Origin: Colias croceus
Taxonomy: Eukaryota; Arthropoda; Insecta; Lepidoptera; Pieridae
Direction of reading: 5' to 3'
Length of the DNA: 64,000 nt
Assembly (NCBI RefSeq): GCF_905220415.1
Contig: NC_059539.1
Coordinates: 10,664,001-10,728,000, forward strand
The notes below the pieces were generated by a model. The model ran no database searches. It was not told the DNA's origin and saw nothing but the letters and a program-made list of their open reading frames with translations. A program made the position numbers and the translations under genes. Positions 1 to 12,043 of the stretch are shown piece after piece (the first letter of the stretch is position 1; every line of letters starts with the position of its first letter).

Positions 1-84
1 TACTTGTCTCCCAGCGTGTACTCCCAGACTTACTCTCCCTACTACAACACCTACGGCACATTCCCAGTCAATTACAGCTACTAA
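1..84 (+). CDS. C-terminal end of an unidentified protein (terminal exon, partial)
   Basis: Frame 1 is open from the first base and reads 27 residues rich in tyrosine, serine and proline, ending ...YNTYGTFPVNYSY before TAA at 82-84. A canonical AATAAA follows 18 bases after the stop, as expected for a real 3' end. Base composition is clearly richer in G+C than the AT-rich DNA that follows. The tail resembles the low-complexity C-termini of many insect transcription factors, but no domain lies inside the window, so I give no name. It runs toward chinmo, convergent with chinmo's 3' end. Confidence 0.6.
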   Translation, partial: YLSPSVYSQTYSPYYNTYGTFPVNYSY

Positions 85-102
85 ATTCTATAAAAAGAGG
101 CA

Positions 103-108
103 AATAAA
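103..108 (+). promoter_or_regulatory. Poly(A) signal AATAAA of the gene ending at 84
   Basis: Canonical hexamer 18 bases after the TAA, followed by T-rich DNA. It implies a very short 3' UTR, although a longer one using later signals is possible. Confidence 0.5.
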
Positions 109-109
109 A

Positions 110-589
110 TGTAAATAGTGTACATTTCTTATAACAAGTTGTATATATTATATTCAATTACTTACAGTTGAATTTCACACAAAATGTGTTTTGTTTTGAA
201 CTTACTTATTTAGTAAAATACCTATGCGCTTCGTATTATTTTTACAAAAATAGTTTTGAATTTTTGATAGAAATAAATCTTAATTATTGTTCTAGAAAAC
301 TCTACGATATATTTCTTGCAATACTGAATAACTTGTTCAATTGTTGAGTTAATAATAATAAAAAAATATATAAAGAAATCGTTTATTGCATAAAAATATG
401 TGTACCTACGGCATACAAAGATATTAAGATCAAAATTATAGAACATTCATGTTTTAACTAACAAAAAATTAAAAACTACATAGCATACAATTATTATTAC
501 TTAATTCACAAAATGAACGTAGAATGATTAGTTACAATAATTAATATGAGTCAGGAGTATTGTCACTCAAAATTAGTTTTATACATTGC
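110..589. other. Intergenic AT-rich DNA, nothing recognised
   Basis: About 480 bases of AT-rich sequence with no coding pattern, no repeat seen elsewhere in the window and no RNA gene. The open frames here are short and AT-driven. Confidence 0.5.
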
Positions 590-808
590 AAGCTGTTCTC
601 CGCGGTTTCACCCGCATTGCTCCACTCCTGTTGGTTTTAGCATGATGATATAATTATAAGAATTAATTATAGCCTATAAGCCTTCCTCGATAAATGGGCT
701 ATCAAACAACGAAAGAATTTTTCAAATCGGACCGAAAACCAAAGTTCCCGAGATCAGCGCGTTCAAACAAACAAACAAACTCTTTAGCTTTATAATATTA
801 GTATAGAT
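590..808 (-). mobile_element. Short non-autonomous Helitron (Lep1-like, family A)
   Basis: Reads, on the reverse strand, from the 'tactaatattataaag' 5' end through the 'tttgtttgtttg' stretch to a 'gggtgaaaccgcgg' 3' end. Other copies of the same family are at 40786, 46470, 47194, 51675, 52014 and 63264. The CTAG end is degraded here. An extra 'atataattataagaattaattatagcctata' type expansion sits in the middle. Confidence 0.75.
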
Positions 809-1009
809 AGTATAGATAATATTATGATGTTATCAACCAATGCTCACGTGCGCATGTGCTGCGTGCTTTTGGCGCAGTTATTGGCTATTATAATGTTCAT
901 GTTACTGTTATTTCGACTTTGTAGTATTTATTTAAACACTGCAAAATACCCATCAATATCTCTATTTTATGGATATGAACAAAATAAGTTAAAAGAGTTT
1001 TTTTAAGTT

Positions 1010-1277
1010 CAGATTCTAGACATCGCCATATATATGGATATTCCATCTACCCGGAATAAGCGGTTCGATTCCACATTCTTCATTCGAACCACAAGAGACT
1101 GGAATGCACTTCCTGAATCTGTGTTCCCCAATGAGTACAATATGGAGGACCTCAAGTGAAGAGTGAACCAGTACCTACTAGGGATTTATGGAAGCGCGTA
1201 CCATCTTAGACCACATCTTAGCATTCCATCAGGCGAAATTGTGTTCAAGCGCTTCCCTATCTGCAATAAAAAAAAAT
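1010..1277 (+). pseudogene. 3' end of a LINE ORF2 (5'-truncated, one stop codon)
   Basis: From 1019 the frame reads residues including RFDSTFFIRTTRDWNALPES and VFPNEYNMEDLK, the characteristic C-terminal tail of Jockey/CR1-type LINE ORF2 proteins. A single in-frame TGA lies at 1157-1159, after which the frame continues (RVNQYLLG...RPHLSIPSGEIV). It ends in an A-run at about 1267, consistent with a retroposed 3' tail. It is a dead fragment; the reverse transcriptase is not present. Confidence 0.75.
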
Positions 1278-1477
1278 TATATTGAAAATAATCAAAATTT
1301 GATATTAATTAAATATGTACATTATGTACTTAGGGCACACAATAATTATGTGGGCTATTATGTAATTGGTCCCTATAAAAACAAATAGTGCATAATAAAA
1401 AGTCAAATTAAAGACATTACGGCAATTAAATTTTGTATAATTTAAATAAAACAGTTAATACATTTTATATGATGTTT

Positions 1478-2291
1478 TTATTTTCTTCTAAATTTAGCTA
1501 ATCGCATTCGTTTTAGCAACAAACTTGTTTTTATTCTCTCTTGTTTTAATATCTCTTGCTTAATTTTAAAATTGATATCAAACATTTTTCTTGCTTCTTC
1601 TCTTTCCTCAGTACTAAATCTCATTTGCATTTCAATTTCTTTAATTTTTTTTCTTTGTAAATCTTGTTTCTCTTCTAGAATAATCTTATTGTTGACGACT
1701 TTTGCGTCCGTGTCATCTACATTAACATGTTCAAATTCCTCTGTTGATGTAGTGGCCATGTTGGTGTCCGTGTCATTTACATTGACATGTTCAAATCCCT
1801 CTGGCGATACCATGGCCATAATTCTGTTAAACAATGGGTCGCTACATTCAGGTTTTGCAGGTCCATCCTCTAAAATATTAATAAAAATATTTACTACTAC
1901 AACTTACGGCGGGACTTGCACAAATTGTAAGATTTGTTCCAGTATAAGTATAATTAATTAATCTCACTTTCTATACATTGTTCTTTTTGTTAGTAAATAA
2001 GCATATTAAATGAAGTTGTTTACCTGTTTGTGTCATACTCAGCCGGATAGTCCTTTTGGTGAATTTTTTCAAGACCTCCCACTGAGATTTCAAATTTTCA
2101 GCTGTTCGATGGACTAAATTGGTTTGCGAATTATATTCTTCCGAAATTTTAACCCACCCTGCGTTTTTTTGTTTCATTGAAGCGGTATCGGTGCGTTTAC
2201 TTTCAACTATGTCATAATGATCATTTACCAGCTCCACTAGCAACATCTTTTCTGATAAATGCCAGTTCGGACAACGTTTTCTTTCCGACAT
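1478..2291 (-). CDS. Myb/SANT-like DNA-binding domain protein, copy 1 (two exons)
   Basis: Exon 1 is 2291-2024 and exon 2 is 1869-1478. Donor ACAG|GTAAAC and acceptor TTTTAG|AGG join in phase 1, giving 219 residues. The first ~85 residues show a Myb/SANT-like pattern: tryptophans at the start (NWHLSEK), middle (GWVKISEEYN) and end (LKSQWEVLK), with basic residues between. This is the trihelix-type fold of insect zeste-like and FSBP/MSANTD-type proteins, which also occurs as the DNA-binding partner in PIF/Harbinger transposons. The second half has two short repeats around EFEHVNVDDTD, then a highly charged coiled-coil-like helix ending in a basic RLAKFRRK. No transposase lies nearby. A paralogue is at 5418-6231. 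Target and function are unknown. I infer a nuclear DNA-binding protein, possibly transposon-derived. Confidence 0.75.
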
Positions 2292-2299
2292 TGTACCTA

Positions 2300-4002
2300 T
2301 TATAATATTTACAACTCAAATTAATATTACTACTGTAAACAAATCACCAAAGTCCACAACACAAATCACAGATAACTATATATTAGAACACAAATCGATG
2401 AAAACCTCGGATGAAAACAATCTCTCAGTTATACATCCTTCCTCTATGAAAACAATGAAAACATCTTGACAGTTGACGTTGAAACGTTAGAACCACAGAA
2501 TATTATATAAACTCAGGGTTAGAACTTGGTTAGAACTGGTTAGAACCTATATTACTTGCTCTGTGGTTAGAACTGACGTTTATTTCGACTACGGAATAAG
2601 TAAAAACCTTGGTAAAAACTAAAAAGTTCGCTCATGCTTCGTGTAGTTTGAAGGCAGTAATAATACATTTATTTTGTTTGTATAATATTCTCATCTTATT
2701 CTCATGCATCGTTCACTCGTAGTATGGTAGTAAGTCTGTGGTTCACTCCATGGAAATACCTATACCAAGACCTATACCCTTGCCTATACCTATTTTAGAT
2801 CACTAAGATTTCGGTTCACTCCAAGGTTCACTCCAATACCTACTACGTCAATTTCTGTTAGGTACTTCTTGGTTACTGTCACAGTTTAACCAAAACGTTT
2901 ATACGTTTATACCACAGGTTTATACCTTGGTTTAGACGATAGTCCAAGGAATAACTAAATTGGAGTTAGTTTATGCGACGTATAACATGGTAAAATGTAG
3001 AATAAAGTAATCTAAGAGTAAATGAAGCAAATAATTTTCTTCCTCTAGGCTCTAGGGTATAATATTTCATTTTGAAGCATTGATGTAATTTTATAATACT
3101 AGGTACTACTAACCTAAGCTACTAACATATTATGTAGTTTCTAAGATTAACACAAGATTAATGTATACTAACACAAATATGGATGAATATCTGGAAATAA
3201 AAAACTATTACTACCTAGGTATATTATGTATTAATAATCTAAAACATAAATCGGTCTACAATTAATGAATCTTATCTTGAAAATGGATTTCTCAAAAAAT
3301 AAAAATCGCTCGCACTTAATAATAATAATTATGGTTTGTTAACATTTTTCAATCCACGATTTCTGGGGATAAGTAAGGCAAGTTTACTGGGTACAGGTGT
3401 CTGGTACCAACATAATATTTTGAACTTATACCAAATGTGTAAGTTGTAACTGCCGAATTAGAGTAATCACTTACGAATATTCACGAAGATAAACGCTTCC
3501 TTGTTTTATAATTATTGGTGTGCTTAATAGATGTACTCCTTATAATATGGTAAGCCTTAAAATTTATATTTTCACATAATATTTGCTTGTCTATTTATTT
3601 CATGCTTTACTATATATATATATAACAACTCCTGGTTTCCAGTAAAAGACATTATATAATTTATATAACCATAAAAAGAAAATTAAATCATATAAGTTAT
3701 GGAAATTAAATGTTATACCTATTTATACTGAATTTTTAATAATGGTAATTTATTTTGCGTTAAAATCACAATTTGGTGGGCTCCAAGTGGGCTCCCATTT
3801 ATTTGAATTGAACGTTCCATGGATAAAGAATCATCTTTTCTTAAAGTTATTATTGTTTAAGGATCTCTGGTTAAAGAAGCAAAGTTTTTAAACTTCTATT
3901 ATATCGATAGGTACCATTATGTTTTCGAATAAATTACAATTTGAACGCCTTACGGAAAATGACGAGCAAAAACGTGTAAGGTGGAATACAACAGATGGAA
4001 CA
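2300..4002. other. Non-coding part of duplication unit A
   Basis: AT-rich DNA upstream of the copy-1 gene. It includes local low-complexity variants of 'ggttagaac' (about 2515-2570) and 'cctatacc' (about 2755-2800). Most of 2900-3990 is matched in unit B. No gene or RNA is seen. Confidence 0.5.
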
Positions 4003-4408
4003 TCTATAAGTACATAATATAATAAATCTGTAGAAGGGTCAATTCTGTACATTGAAAATATTGAAAAAATAAATACCAGGGGGTGTTACTGGATCGATAC
4101 CAAACCCAAATATGTGATTAAAAAATTTTTTGTCTGTCTGTCTGTCTGTCTATCTGTCTGTCTGTCATCCTGGGCGTAAAATAGGATACTTTTTATCCTG
4201 GAAAAATAGGTAGAAAAAAAATAATTTTAATTTTTCAGTTTTTTCCATAGACGATGTTCTGTAGAACCGCGAACACACGTTGCGTATTATTATAGGCCTA
4301 GCCGTATTTGGGTCCAATAGATATTTATAAGACATCATTGTTAGAGTTACTCAAAATGGAGAAATAAACCATCCACGCGAAGACCGACGTCCGCGCGGTA
4401 GTAGCTAG
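4003..4408 (+). mobile_element. Short non-autonomous Helitron (family D), insertion proven by empty site
   Basis: Begins TC (4003) and ends CTAG (4408). The duplicated unit B reads straight from 'aaggaaca' to 'tagaaaataaaac' near 8840, without the element, which marks an A|T insertion. It contains a GTCT microsatellite near 4131-4165. Reverse-oriented relatives are at 35886 and 41660. The T following CTAG has changed to A. Confidence 0.88.
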
Positions 4409-5417
4409 AAGAAAATAAAACTACAGATTATATATTAATATTTTAGCCATTGAGATATACATAATATGGAGACGACACCGCCTACATCACTTATGTTCCG
4501 CTCACCATAAGCCATATGGCTTAACTGCACGCTCATTTTTTAATTGTTTTAAAGTGAAACGCATCAATTAAAATATCTGTATTTAAGTCCGATTACGCAT
4601 ATCATAGTAAGTACAAATATTTTGGATATACGTGTGTCTTAACATATCTGAATGTACAATACTGAATATAAAATATATGAGAGAAACTTTGGTAGGTTTG
4701 TAGATTAGATAGGAAAGACTGCATAAAAGTAATAATTGTGTGTGAGAGACATGTATATCCACCAAGTATTTAACACAAAGCTCTGTAGTTGATACATATA
4801 TCCGGCAAGTCTCCATCAGAAACTACCTTTACCAGTTGCCGTCTATTTGTATCAGTTTTGCCCGTCTTGGGAAGCAAACATAACAGTTAACCTACTACAA
4901 TTATTATTGGACAAACAAAGAGAATGTTAACAGACGAAAAAATTCGCTAGAACATTAAATTAATTTACCAAGCCACGCTGTCTTCAAACAGTAGTAAATT
5001 CGTATGAGCCTAGAAATTTGAAAAAAATAAAAAGGAATAGGGATTCAGCAATTTTAGACAAGTCGGATTATAGTGGGCAACAGATAGGCCAGGGGCCGGT
5101 ATAAAGCGGGTCTACTGTAATTAAATACTTACATAATTTACTTAAGGCACAGAATTACTAATCATTCTAATACCTAGGGTGGCTAAGGGTATGTAATCAG
5201 TCATTATAAAAACAAACAATGCATAATAAAAAGTCAAATTACATTGCAGGCGGAAGCTTGTAACTAATACTTTGTAGTCATTCATTTGTGTAGTTACTAC
5301 TACTACAGCACCTCAGCAGAACAGTCTAGACAAGTTTTAATCAATAGTAACTTAAGATATCTAATATAATTAATTTTGTTTTTAAATAAAACAGTAAATA
5401 CATTTTATATGATGAAT

Positions 5418-6231
5418 TTATTTTCTTCTAAATTTAGCTAGTCGCATTTGTTTTAGCAACAAACTTGTTTTAATTCTCTCTTGTTTCAATATCTCTTGCT
5501 TAATTTTAAAATTTATATCAAACATTTTTCTTGCTTCTTCTCTTTCCTCAGCACTATATCTCATTTGCATTTCAGTTGCTTCAATTTTTTTTCTTTGTAA
5601 ATCTTCTTGTGTCTCTTCTAGAACAATATTATTGTTGACAACTTTGGTGTCCTTGTCTTCTACATTGGCATGTTCAAATCCCTCTGTTGATGTCTTGGCC
5701 ATGTTGGTGTCCGTGTCATCTATATTGACATGTTCAAATTCCTCTGGCGATATTATGGCCATAATTCTGTTAAACAATGGGTCGCTACTTTCAGGTTTTG
5801 CAGGTCCATCCTCTAAAATATAAAAAATATTTACTATTACAACTTACTGCGGGACTTGCACAAATTGTAAGATTTGTTCCAGTATAAGTATAATTAATCA
5901 ATCTCACCTTCTAAACATTGTTCTTTTTGCTAGTATATAAGCATATTAAATGAAGTTGTTTACCTGGATGTGTCTTGCTCAGCCGGAGAGTCTTTTTGGT
6001 GGAATTTTTCAAGCACTCCCACTGAGATTTCAAACTTTCTGCTGTTCGATGGACTAAATTGGTTTGCGAATTATATTCTTCCGATATTTTAACCCACTCT
6101 TCGTTTTTTTGTCTATTTGATGCGCTATCGGTGCGTTTATTTTTGATTATGTCATAATGATCATTTACCAGCTCCACTAGCAACATCTTTTCTGACATAT
6201 ACCAGTTCGGACTACGTTTTCTTTCCGACAT
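5418..6231 (-). CDS. Myb/SANT-like DNA-binding domain protein, copy 2 (two exons)
   Basis: Paralogue of the 1478-2291 gene. Exon 1 is 6231-5964 (268 bases, the same length as in copy 1) and exon 2 is 5812-5418. The donor CCAG|GTAAAC and acceptor TTTTAG|AGG are both kept and join in phase 1, giving 220 residues. I chose the ATG at 6231 because it aligns with copy 1 (MSERKR...); an upstream in-frame ATG at 6270 adds 13 residues absent from copy 1. The domain tryptophans (PNWYMSEK, EEWVKISEE, LKSQWECLK) are conserved, while many other residues differ. Both copies keep an open frame and splice sites despite that divergence, which suggests at least past selection. The charged C-terminal helix and basic end are also retained. 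Function is unknown. Confidence 0.75.
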
Positions 6232-6529
6232 TGTAATAAAAAACTCAAATATACTTAGGTAATCACTCAAACAAACACAAATCGATCAAAACAATGAAAA
6301 GTGATGACATAATTTTAAATTTTAATCACATTGATCACAATAGATTTACGAAGATCTGACAGCAGCTAATGTCACTTCATTAATCACTTTGTAAAATAAT
6401 GTTGCCATATTTAAAGTAATAGTGGTGAATTCAGTTCTTATTCATGCAGATCTTTATTCCAAAGAATAACTTATCTGGAGTTAGTTTATCCGCCGTGTAA
6501 CATGGTGAAATGTAAATAAAGTATTATAG

Positions 6530-8045
6530 GGGCGGCCTCTTTTTTAGAGTATAAGTATTCTTTGGGGGCGGCCGTGCACGGACCGCTTCAAGCAGTTAGT
6601 TAAGACCACTGGCTTGAAGACCGCGCGGTGAACTATAGACATTCATTCACGGTTCACCGCCGTACACACTTATTGTGCATAAAGTATCGCGTTTCATTAA
6701 AGAAACGAATCTTCAATGGCGGCCAAAGCTGACACTGACATAATATGGTAGGGTCAGCAAAAAAGAAAATAAAAATAACGTAAAATTATTTTATTAATTA
6801 TAACAATTTGTTTGTTGACAAACTGTTTTGTTATGATAATTGTGTATTTATATGAATTATCATATTTCTTCCGTGTACAGAATGCAACAAAATCCCCATA
6901 ATAATTCTCGTAATGAGCTCATAAAACTGAACAACTTTTCCCAAAGAACATATTATTATGTCAAATTCCAATAAAATATTGAATGAATGAATGAATGAAT
7001 GAATGAAAATACTTTATTTGCACCAACACAAGGAGACAATACGAAAAAACACATGCAAACAAACACGTACAAAAAGGCGGCCTTATCGCTAAAGCTTCGA
7101 TCGCGATCTCTTCCAGGCAACCTTTAGTCGAGGATCATGAGAATTACGTTTTATGATGAGGTTGATGGTGCAGAACACAAAAATCATTAAATAAATAAGT
7201 ATAAGACTACATTTAATATACATATACATACATACGGATATTATAAAGATAAATAGTAAATATTTAGCTGCTTTTTAAACTCATTTAATATTATTTACAA
7301 TCGTAAATACAAAATTGTCATTGTAAATTTATGATAAAAATCAAATACATTTAAGTGATTTTACTTTACCCTATTTTTTTTGCATACCGTACGGCCCTGT
7401 GTAAGCGAGAGGGAATGATAAGCGCCGCCATTTAAGATTCGCTTCTTTAATGAAACGCGTTATACGTACACATGACTGCTCGAGCCGTCGCGACCGCTTC
7501 AAGCCACATTCCAATTATTTATAATATTAATAAACATAGTTTAAAAAAGCAAACACTCTTTTTACTAAAATAAAATCATTAAATTTTGTATTGTCCTCCT
7601 TGATAATTCATAAGTTTGAATGAAATCTGACCGTTTAAAAATTCAAAAAGGATCCTTACTTGATCCTTACCTCCTTATTGCCATTTTTGTTATCAACTCC
7701 ACAGCTTGAATGAATTAAATTTCTTTCCCACAGGTCCTCAATCCTCATTCATTATAATATTATATGAATGCGAATCAATAATGTTTCGGTCACTAGACGA
7801 TCTTGAAATTATTATTGGAATTTGAACAGGAACTGAAATGTGAAATGTAGTAGGTACACAGCTGTAGTACCTTTCAAGTTCTTCATAATTTAATCTAGAT
7901 CAAACAACAAGCGGCCAAACTAATATTAAAATTATTATTAATCCTAATCGTAAACAAAATTGCTGTATCCACATCCATGCAAAAATTACAGAACAGATTT
8001 GGCTCATAATTAACTGTTAATATTAATAATAATTATTGTACTTAC
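6530..8045. mobile_element. Insertion in unit B with internal inverted repeats and a LINE remnant
   Basis: Unit A reads continuously across this point (about 3010-3045), so about 1.5 kb is extra in B. It contains an inverted pair of about 45 bases (about 6685-6735 and 7422-7470, around 'cgtttcattaaagaa'). Between them is a LINE 3' tail. The outer borders are not exactly resolved, and more than one insertion is possible. Confidence 0.5.
6981..7180 (-). mobile_element. LINE 3' tail remnant with (TTCA)n microsatellite
   Basis: On the minus strand the sequence reads '...gtgcaaataaagtatttt' followed by repeated TTCA (6981-7007). This is the usual 3' end of lepidopteran LINEs ending in short tandem repeats. 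No coding part remains. Confidence 0.45.
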
Positions 8046-9470
8046 AGATCTCTTCCTCTAGGCTCCAGGGTATAATATTCAATTTTTGAAGCATTAATTT
8101 ATAAAGGAAGAAGCATTTAATCTAAAACATAAATCAGTCTACAATAAAAGAATCTTATCTCCAAAATGGATTTCTCAAAAAATAAATATCGCTCGCACTT
8201 AATAATTATGGTTTGTTAACATTTTTCAACCCACGCTTTCTGGGGATAAGTTAGGCAAGTTTAGTGGTACCAACATTTGAACTTATACCAAATATGTAAC
8301 TGCCAAATTAGAGTAATCACTCACGAAGATAAACGCTTCCTTGTTTTATAATTATTGGTGTGCTAAATAGATGTAGGTACTCCTTATATGGAAAGCCTTA
8401 AAATTTATATTTTCACATATTTGCTTGTCTATTTATTTCATGCTTTACTAAATATAACAACTCCTGGTTTCCAGTAACAGACATAATATAATTTAGATAA
8501 CCACGGAAAGAAAATTAATTCATATATAACTAATGGTAATTAAATAACATATTTATACTGAATTTTAAATAATGGTAATATACGTTGTGTATAAATAGTA
8601 CCTATAATATATTTGGTGGGCTCCCGGCTCCCATTAATTTAAATTGCACGTTCCGTGGATAAAGAATCATCTTTTCATAATGTTATTATTTTTTAAGGAT
8701 CTCTGGTTAAAGAAGAAAAGTATTCATACTTCTATTTTATCCATACTTAGGTACCAAATGTTTTCGACTAAACTACAAATTTTGAACGCCTTACGAAAAA
8801 TGACGAGCAAAAACGTGTAAGGTGGAATACAGCACAAGGAACATAGAAAATAAAACTACAGATTATATATTTTAGCAACATTTTTATTAAGAATTCCACA
8901 ATGGAACAAATTTTTCCATATAATATCTATGCCTATTCAGATTTTAGGTACAAGTAGTGGATTACAACGGCATTTTATTAATACATTAAGTGCATATTAT
9001 GGACTATTAAAATACCTGTATTTAAGTCCGATTACGCATATCATAGTACAAATATTTTGGATATACGTGTGTCTGAACATATCTGAATGTACAATACTGA
9101 ATATAAAATATATGAGAGAGACTTTGGTATAATTGTAGATAAGATAGGAAAGACTTCATAAAAGTAATAATTGTGTGTGAGAGACACGTATATCCACCAA
9201 GTATTTAACACAAAGCTCTGTAGTTGATACATATATCCGGCAAGTTTCCATCAGAAACTACCTTTACCAGTTGCCGTCTATTTGTATCAGTTTTGCCCGT
9301 CTTGGGAAGCAAACATAACAGTTAACCTACTACAATTATTATTGGACTAACAAAAAGAATGTTACCACACTAAAAAATTCGCTAGAACATTAAATTAATG
9401 TTATATTAAATTAATTTACTAAGCCGCGCGTCTTCAAACGGGAATAAATTCGTATGAGCCTAGAAATTTG

Positions 9471-11069
9471 AATTTCACCGGCAAGTCGTGAAGAGCACGC
9501 AACCGGTACTTAGCGTCGCATGGTCATACCGAATGCCAAATATTAAGTACACATGTAAAAGATTATGTACATCAACCCGCCGAACGCCCGCCACTATCTC
9601 TATATCATATAGTACAAAAATGAAGTTCAACTAATAAAATACCTATGTATAATCACATGTAGTGCTATTCTTACTGTTAAGGGTTTCATATAAAAAAGTC
9701 GCTTAAAAAAATCACAGACAATCACTTCTCCTTTACACACGATACCGACCGATTATTCCTTCTAAGCATTACGTACAAAACCTTACTTAGTTTTACAACC
9801 ATGATGGTTTACATACAATCTTACTCTATCCCCTAAGCCAGTTCTATTTTGTATACCCTTGCTCCTCCAAATCGCACCAAAGAAAAGTAAAAATCAATTT
9901 CAGCGAAGGTTCCTCAAAACGAAAGCTAATATTGTCAACGAAACCCGATTGCAATATTCATATCGTATACAAGAATTATTAAAACAGCATGGAACCTTCG
10001 AAATCAAGAAACGTGTGTATAAATCATCCATTCACACCACCGCTGCGGGCTGCCGTACATTTTTAACGAAATAATCAATTTGTACTCATCTCAATAAATC
10101 TACGTTAAATAATTTTGCGGATGCTCCAAAAAATAGAATTTTGGCAACATTTACATAAAATCCAATAATTTTTAATTACTTTGTACTGACCGTAACTTTT
10201 AAGACTTGAATTTGTACTTTAGTTTTTGAAGAATAACCGTGCTCGATTTTAATTTAATTTAATTTTTTTTTTGACAACACATTTTTTTATTTTTTTTTGT
10301 GGAGTTTTTTACTCACACTTAACACCAAGACATGAAATGACACCGAAACACCGTGGAACTTAACGTAATGTAAAATTTAAATGTATAATTAATGAAATAT
10401 TATGTTTTATATACATTAATGACTACAATCAATGCCTGAAATGTATTCCCAAAACATTAATAGTGTAATAACATATAAAAATATTGGGTATCTTAAAAAA
10501 ATCTATAATATTTTGAAAAAACCAAAAATATTGAAATAAAATACTTTTTAAAAAATATATTAAAATTTTGTCACGTAGAACTATAATTTTATTTAAATGC
10601 CATTATCGGTTCAAAATTAGTTATCTGTTCTGTTTATAAATTTTCCATTTAGTTTATAGTTTATTTAGATTCATCTGAAACCACGCGACAAAATTTGTAT
10701 TGAGTTCCCAATTCTTGACATAGGTACATGCCGGATCAATGATACGATGATTTTATAATCGAAGATCTAAGTGAGCATATAAATCACTTCACATGATAAT
10801 CTAATAAATGTTAGTTGTAAGATAATGTCAAATATTCATCGTCAAATTCGTTACAATAATCCGCGAGACGATACCGCGGCTAAAACTAGTGCAATCTTAA
10901 ATTAATATAAAACACCAAAATCATTTCTAAATATCTGTCCAACGTGTGACTGTCAATTCCTTAATTTACTTAAAATTACAATAAACTTTAAACACGATGG
11001 ACGGGTGTAACTTGTGGAGTAAAATAAAAAGGGAATAAAAGGGAGAAAAAAAAACAAAAACAAAAAATA
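9471..11069. other. Intergenic DNA between duplication unit B and the chinmo 3' UTR
   Basis: AT-rich. A 71-codon open frame at 9859-10074 has somewhat protein-like, basic composition, but I cannot match it to any family. T-rich and A-rich runs occur at 10250-10305. No RNA gene was seen. If chinmo uses a more distal poly(A) site, part of this is 3' UTR. Confidence 0.45.
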
Positions 11070-11089
11070 ATAAATTTTGTTACATTTTT

Positions 11090-11095
11090 TTTAAT
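11090..11095 (-). promoter_or_regulatory. chinmo: Candidate chinmo poly(A) signal (ATTAAA)
   Basis: On the minus strand ATTAAA is followed within about 30 bases by long T and GT-rich runs, the usual downstream element. It lies about 200 bases past the last let-7 match. Other signals further left (for example near 10586 and 10289) are possible. Confidence 0.3.
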
Positions 11096-11301
11096 TCGCA
11101 GAAACCTAACAAACAATAATTTTTCTCAATTCTCATTTCCTTAAAACATAGTAACATCTATGCAACACAAGAAATAACTGGGGAAAAAATAAATAAAAAT
11201 TACGAAAAAAAAAATAGGTTTTATACTCCGTAGAGTGAAGTAGGTACGATTAGATTACGCTGTCGTCTCAGGGCCGATCTCTGTAACGTATTGCGTCGAA
11301 A

Positions 11302-11309
11302 TGAGGTAG
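11302..11309 (-). promoter_or_regulatory. let-7 seed match (8mer)
   Basis: Plus strand TGAGGTAG, that is CUACCUCA in the chinmo transcript: complementary to let-7 bases 2-8, with A opposite base 1. Confidence 0.6.
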
Positions 11310-11638
11310 AACATCGATGAGATTATAATAACTAGCCTAATTAACACTTAAACTAATTAAAAACTATCAACTCAGCGTTTTGACAGTATCCGCAAGGTAT
11401 TCCGGGGCACACGCTGAGTTGAAAGCACTGACTACCTTTCAGAGATTCAATTTGCGATCTACATCAATTATCCTCAAACCGAACGCCCAAGACCCCTACC
11501 TTACATATACATTTTGTTTCTGACACGTTCAGTCCTACGCTATCCAACTATCTATCAATGACACATAAATTCTGTTATCTCTAAACTTTATTTAGTAACA
11601 TTAATACTTCTGTGACGGGAGCATTTCACTTTGAATCC

Positions 11639-11646
11639 TGAGGTAG
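11639..11646 (-). promoter_or_regulatory. let-7 seed match (8mer)
   Basis: Plus strand TGAGGTAG; full 8mer class in the inferred 3' UTR. Confidence 0.6.
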
Positions 11647-11740
11647 CAATTTGTACTTTTCATAAATTTCCCATTACGCTTAACCTAAGTATTTCATCAT
11701 ATAAAAATCTATTTATAAGCTTAAAATTATTTTAATCCTC

Positions 11741-11747
11741 GAGGTAG
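11741..11747 (-). promoter_or_regulatory. let-7 seed match (7mer)
   Basis: Plus strand GAGGTAG, complementary to let-7 bases 2-8. It lies about 100 bases from the neighbouring 8mer. Confidence 0.55.
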
Positions 11748-11881
11748 ATAAACTTATAGACTAATTTGGATTGTACTGTGATACATATTCGTTCAGCTAA
11801 TGTTGTATTGTAGATTTGTAGTAATACAAATCTTTGAATGCATATCGCAGGACAACCCATGTGACGGCAGAGGGTCACCAT

Positions 11882-11888
11882 ACCCGTA
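11882..11888 (-). promoter_or_regulatory. miR-100 seed match (8mer with flanking base)
   Basis: Plus strand ACCCGTA preceded by T (11881). The transcript pairs with miR-100 bases 2-8, with A opposite base 1. miR-100 is co-transcribed with let-7 in insects. Confidence 0.45.
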
Positions 11889-12043
11889 ACAATCTTTGGC
11901 TTTACCATCACGACATATCGCGATTTATATACAATTAAAATAAACTTAAAACTATACCATAATAACCCAAAATGGAGACAAAGTTTAAGCAAAATAAATG
12001 CAGCTTTGAGCCAGCGAGTTTTATCTATTGCACAGGAATGACA

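Larger units (their letters stand above)
1306..5020. repeat. Direct duplication, unit A
   Basis: This segment aligns with 5117-9470 in the same orientation. The two begin to match at 'aattaaata..ta' (1306 / 5117) and stop after 'gtatgagcctagaaatttg' (about 5018 / 9470). Each contains a Myb/SANT-like gene. Unit A alone holds a 406-bp Helitron (4003-4408); unit B alone holds about 1.5 kb of extra DNA. The 2300-4000 stretch holds no gene that I can see. Confidence 0.8.
5117..9470. repeat. Direct duplication, unit B
   Basis: Second copy of the segment at 1306-5020, with substitutions and small indels throughout. The duplication is therefore not recent. Offset grows from about 3.8 kb at the left to 4.45 kb at the right because of insertions in B. 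The 8045-9470 part is non-coding. Confidence 0.8.

Noticed and set aside
9859..10074. 71-codon basic open frame
   Set aside because: Composition is somewhat protein-like, but there is no family match, no splice context and no homologous second copy. Could be a transposon crumb; not supported as a gene.
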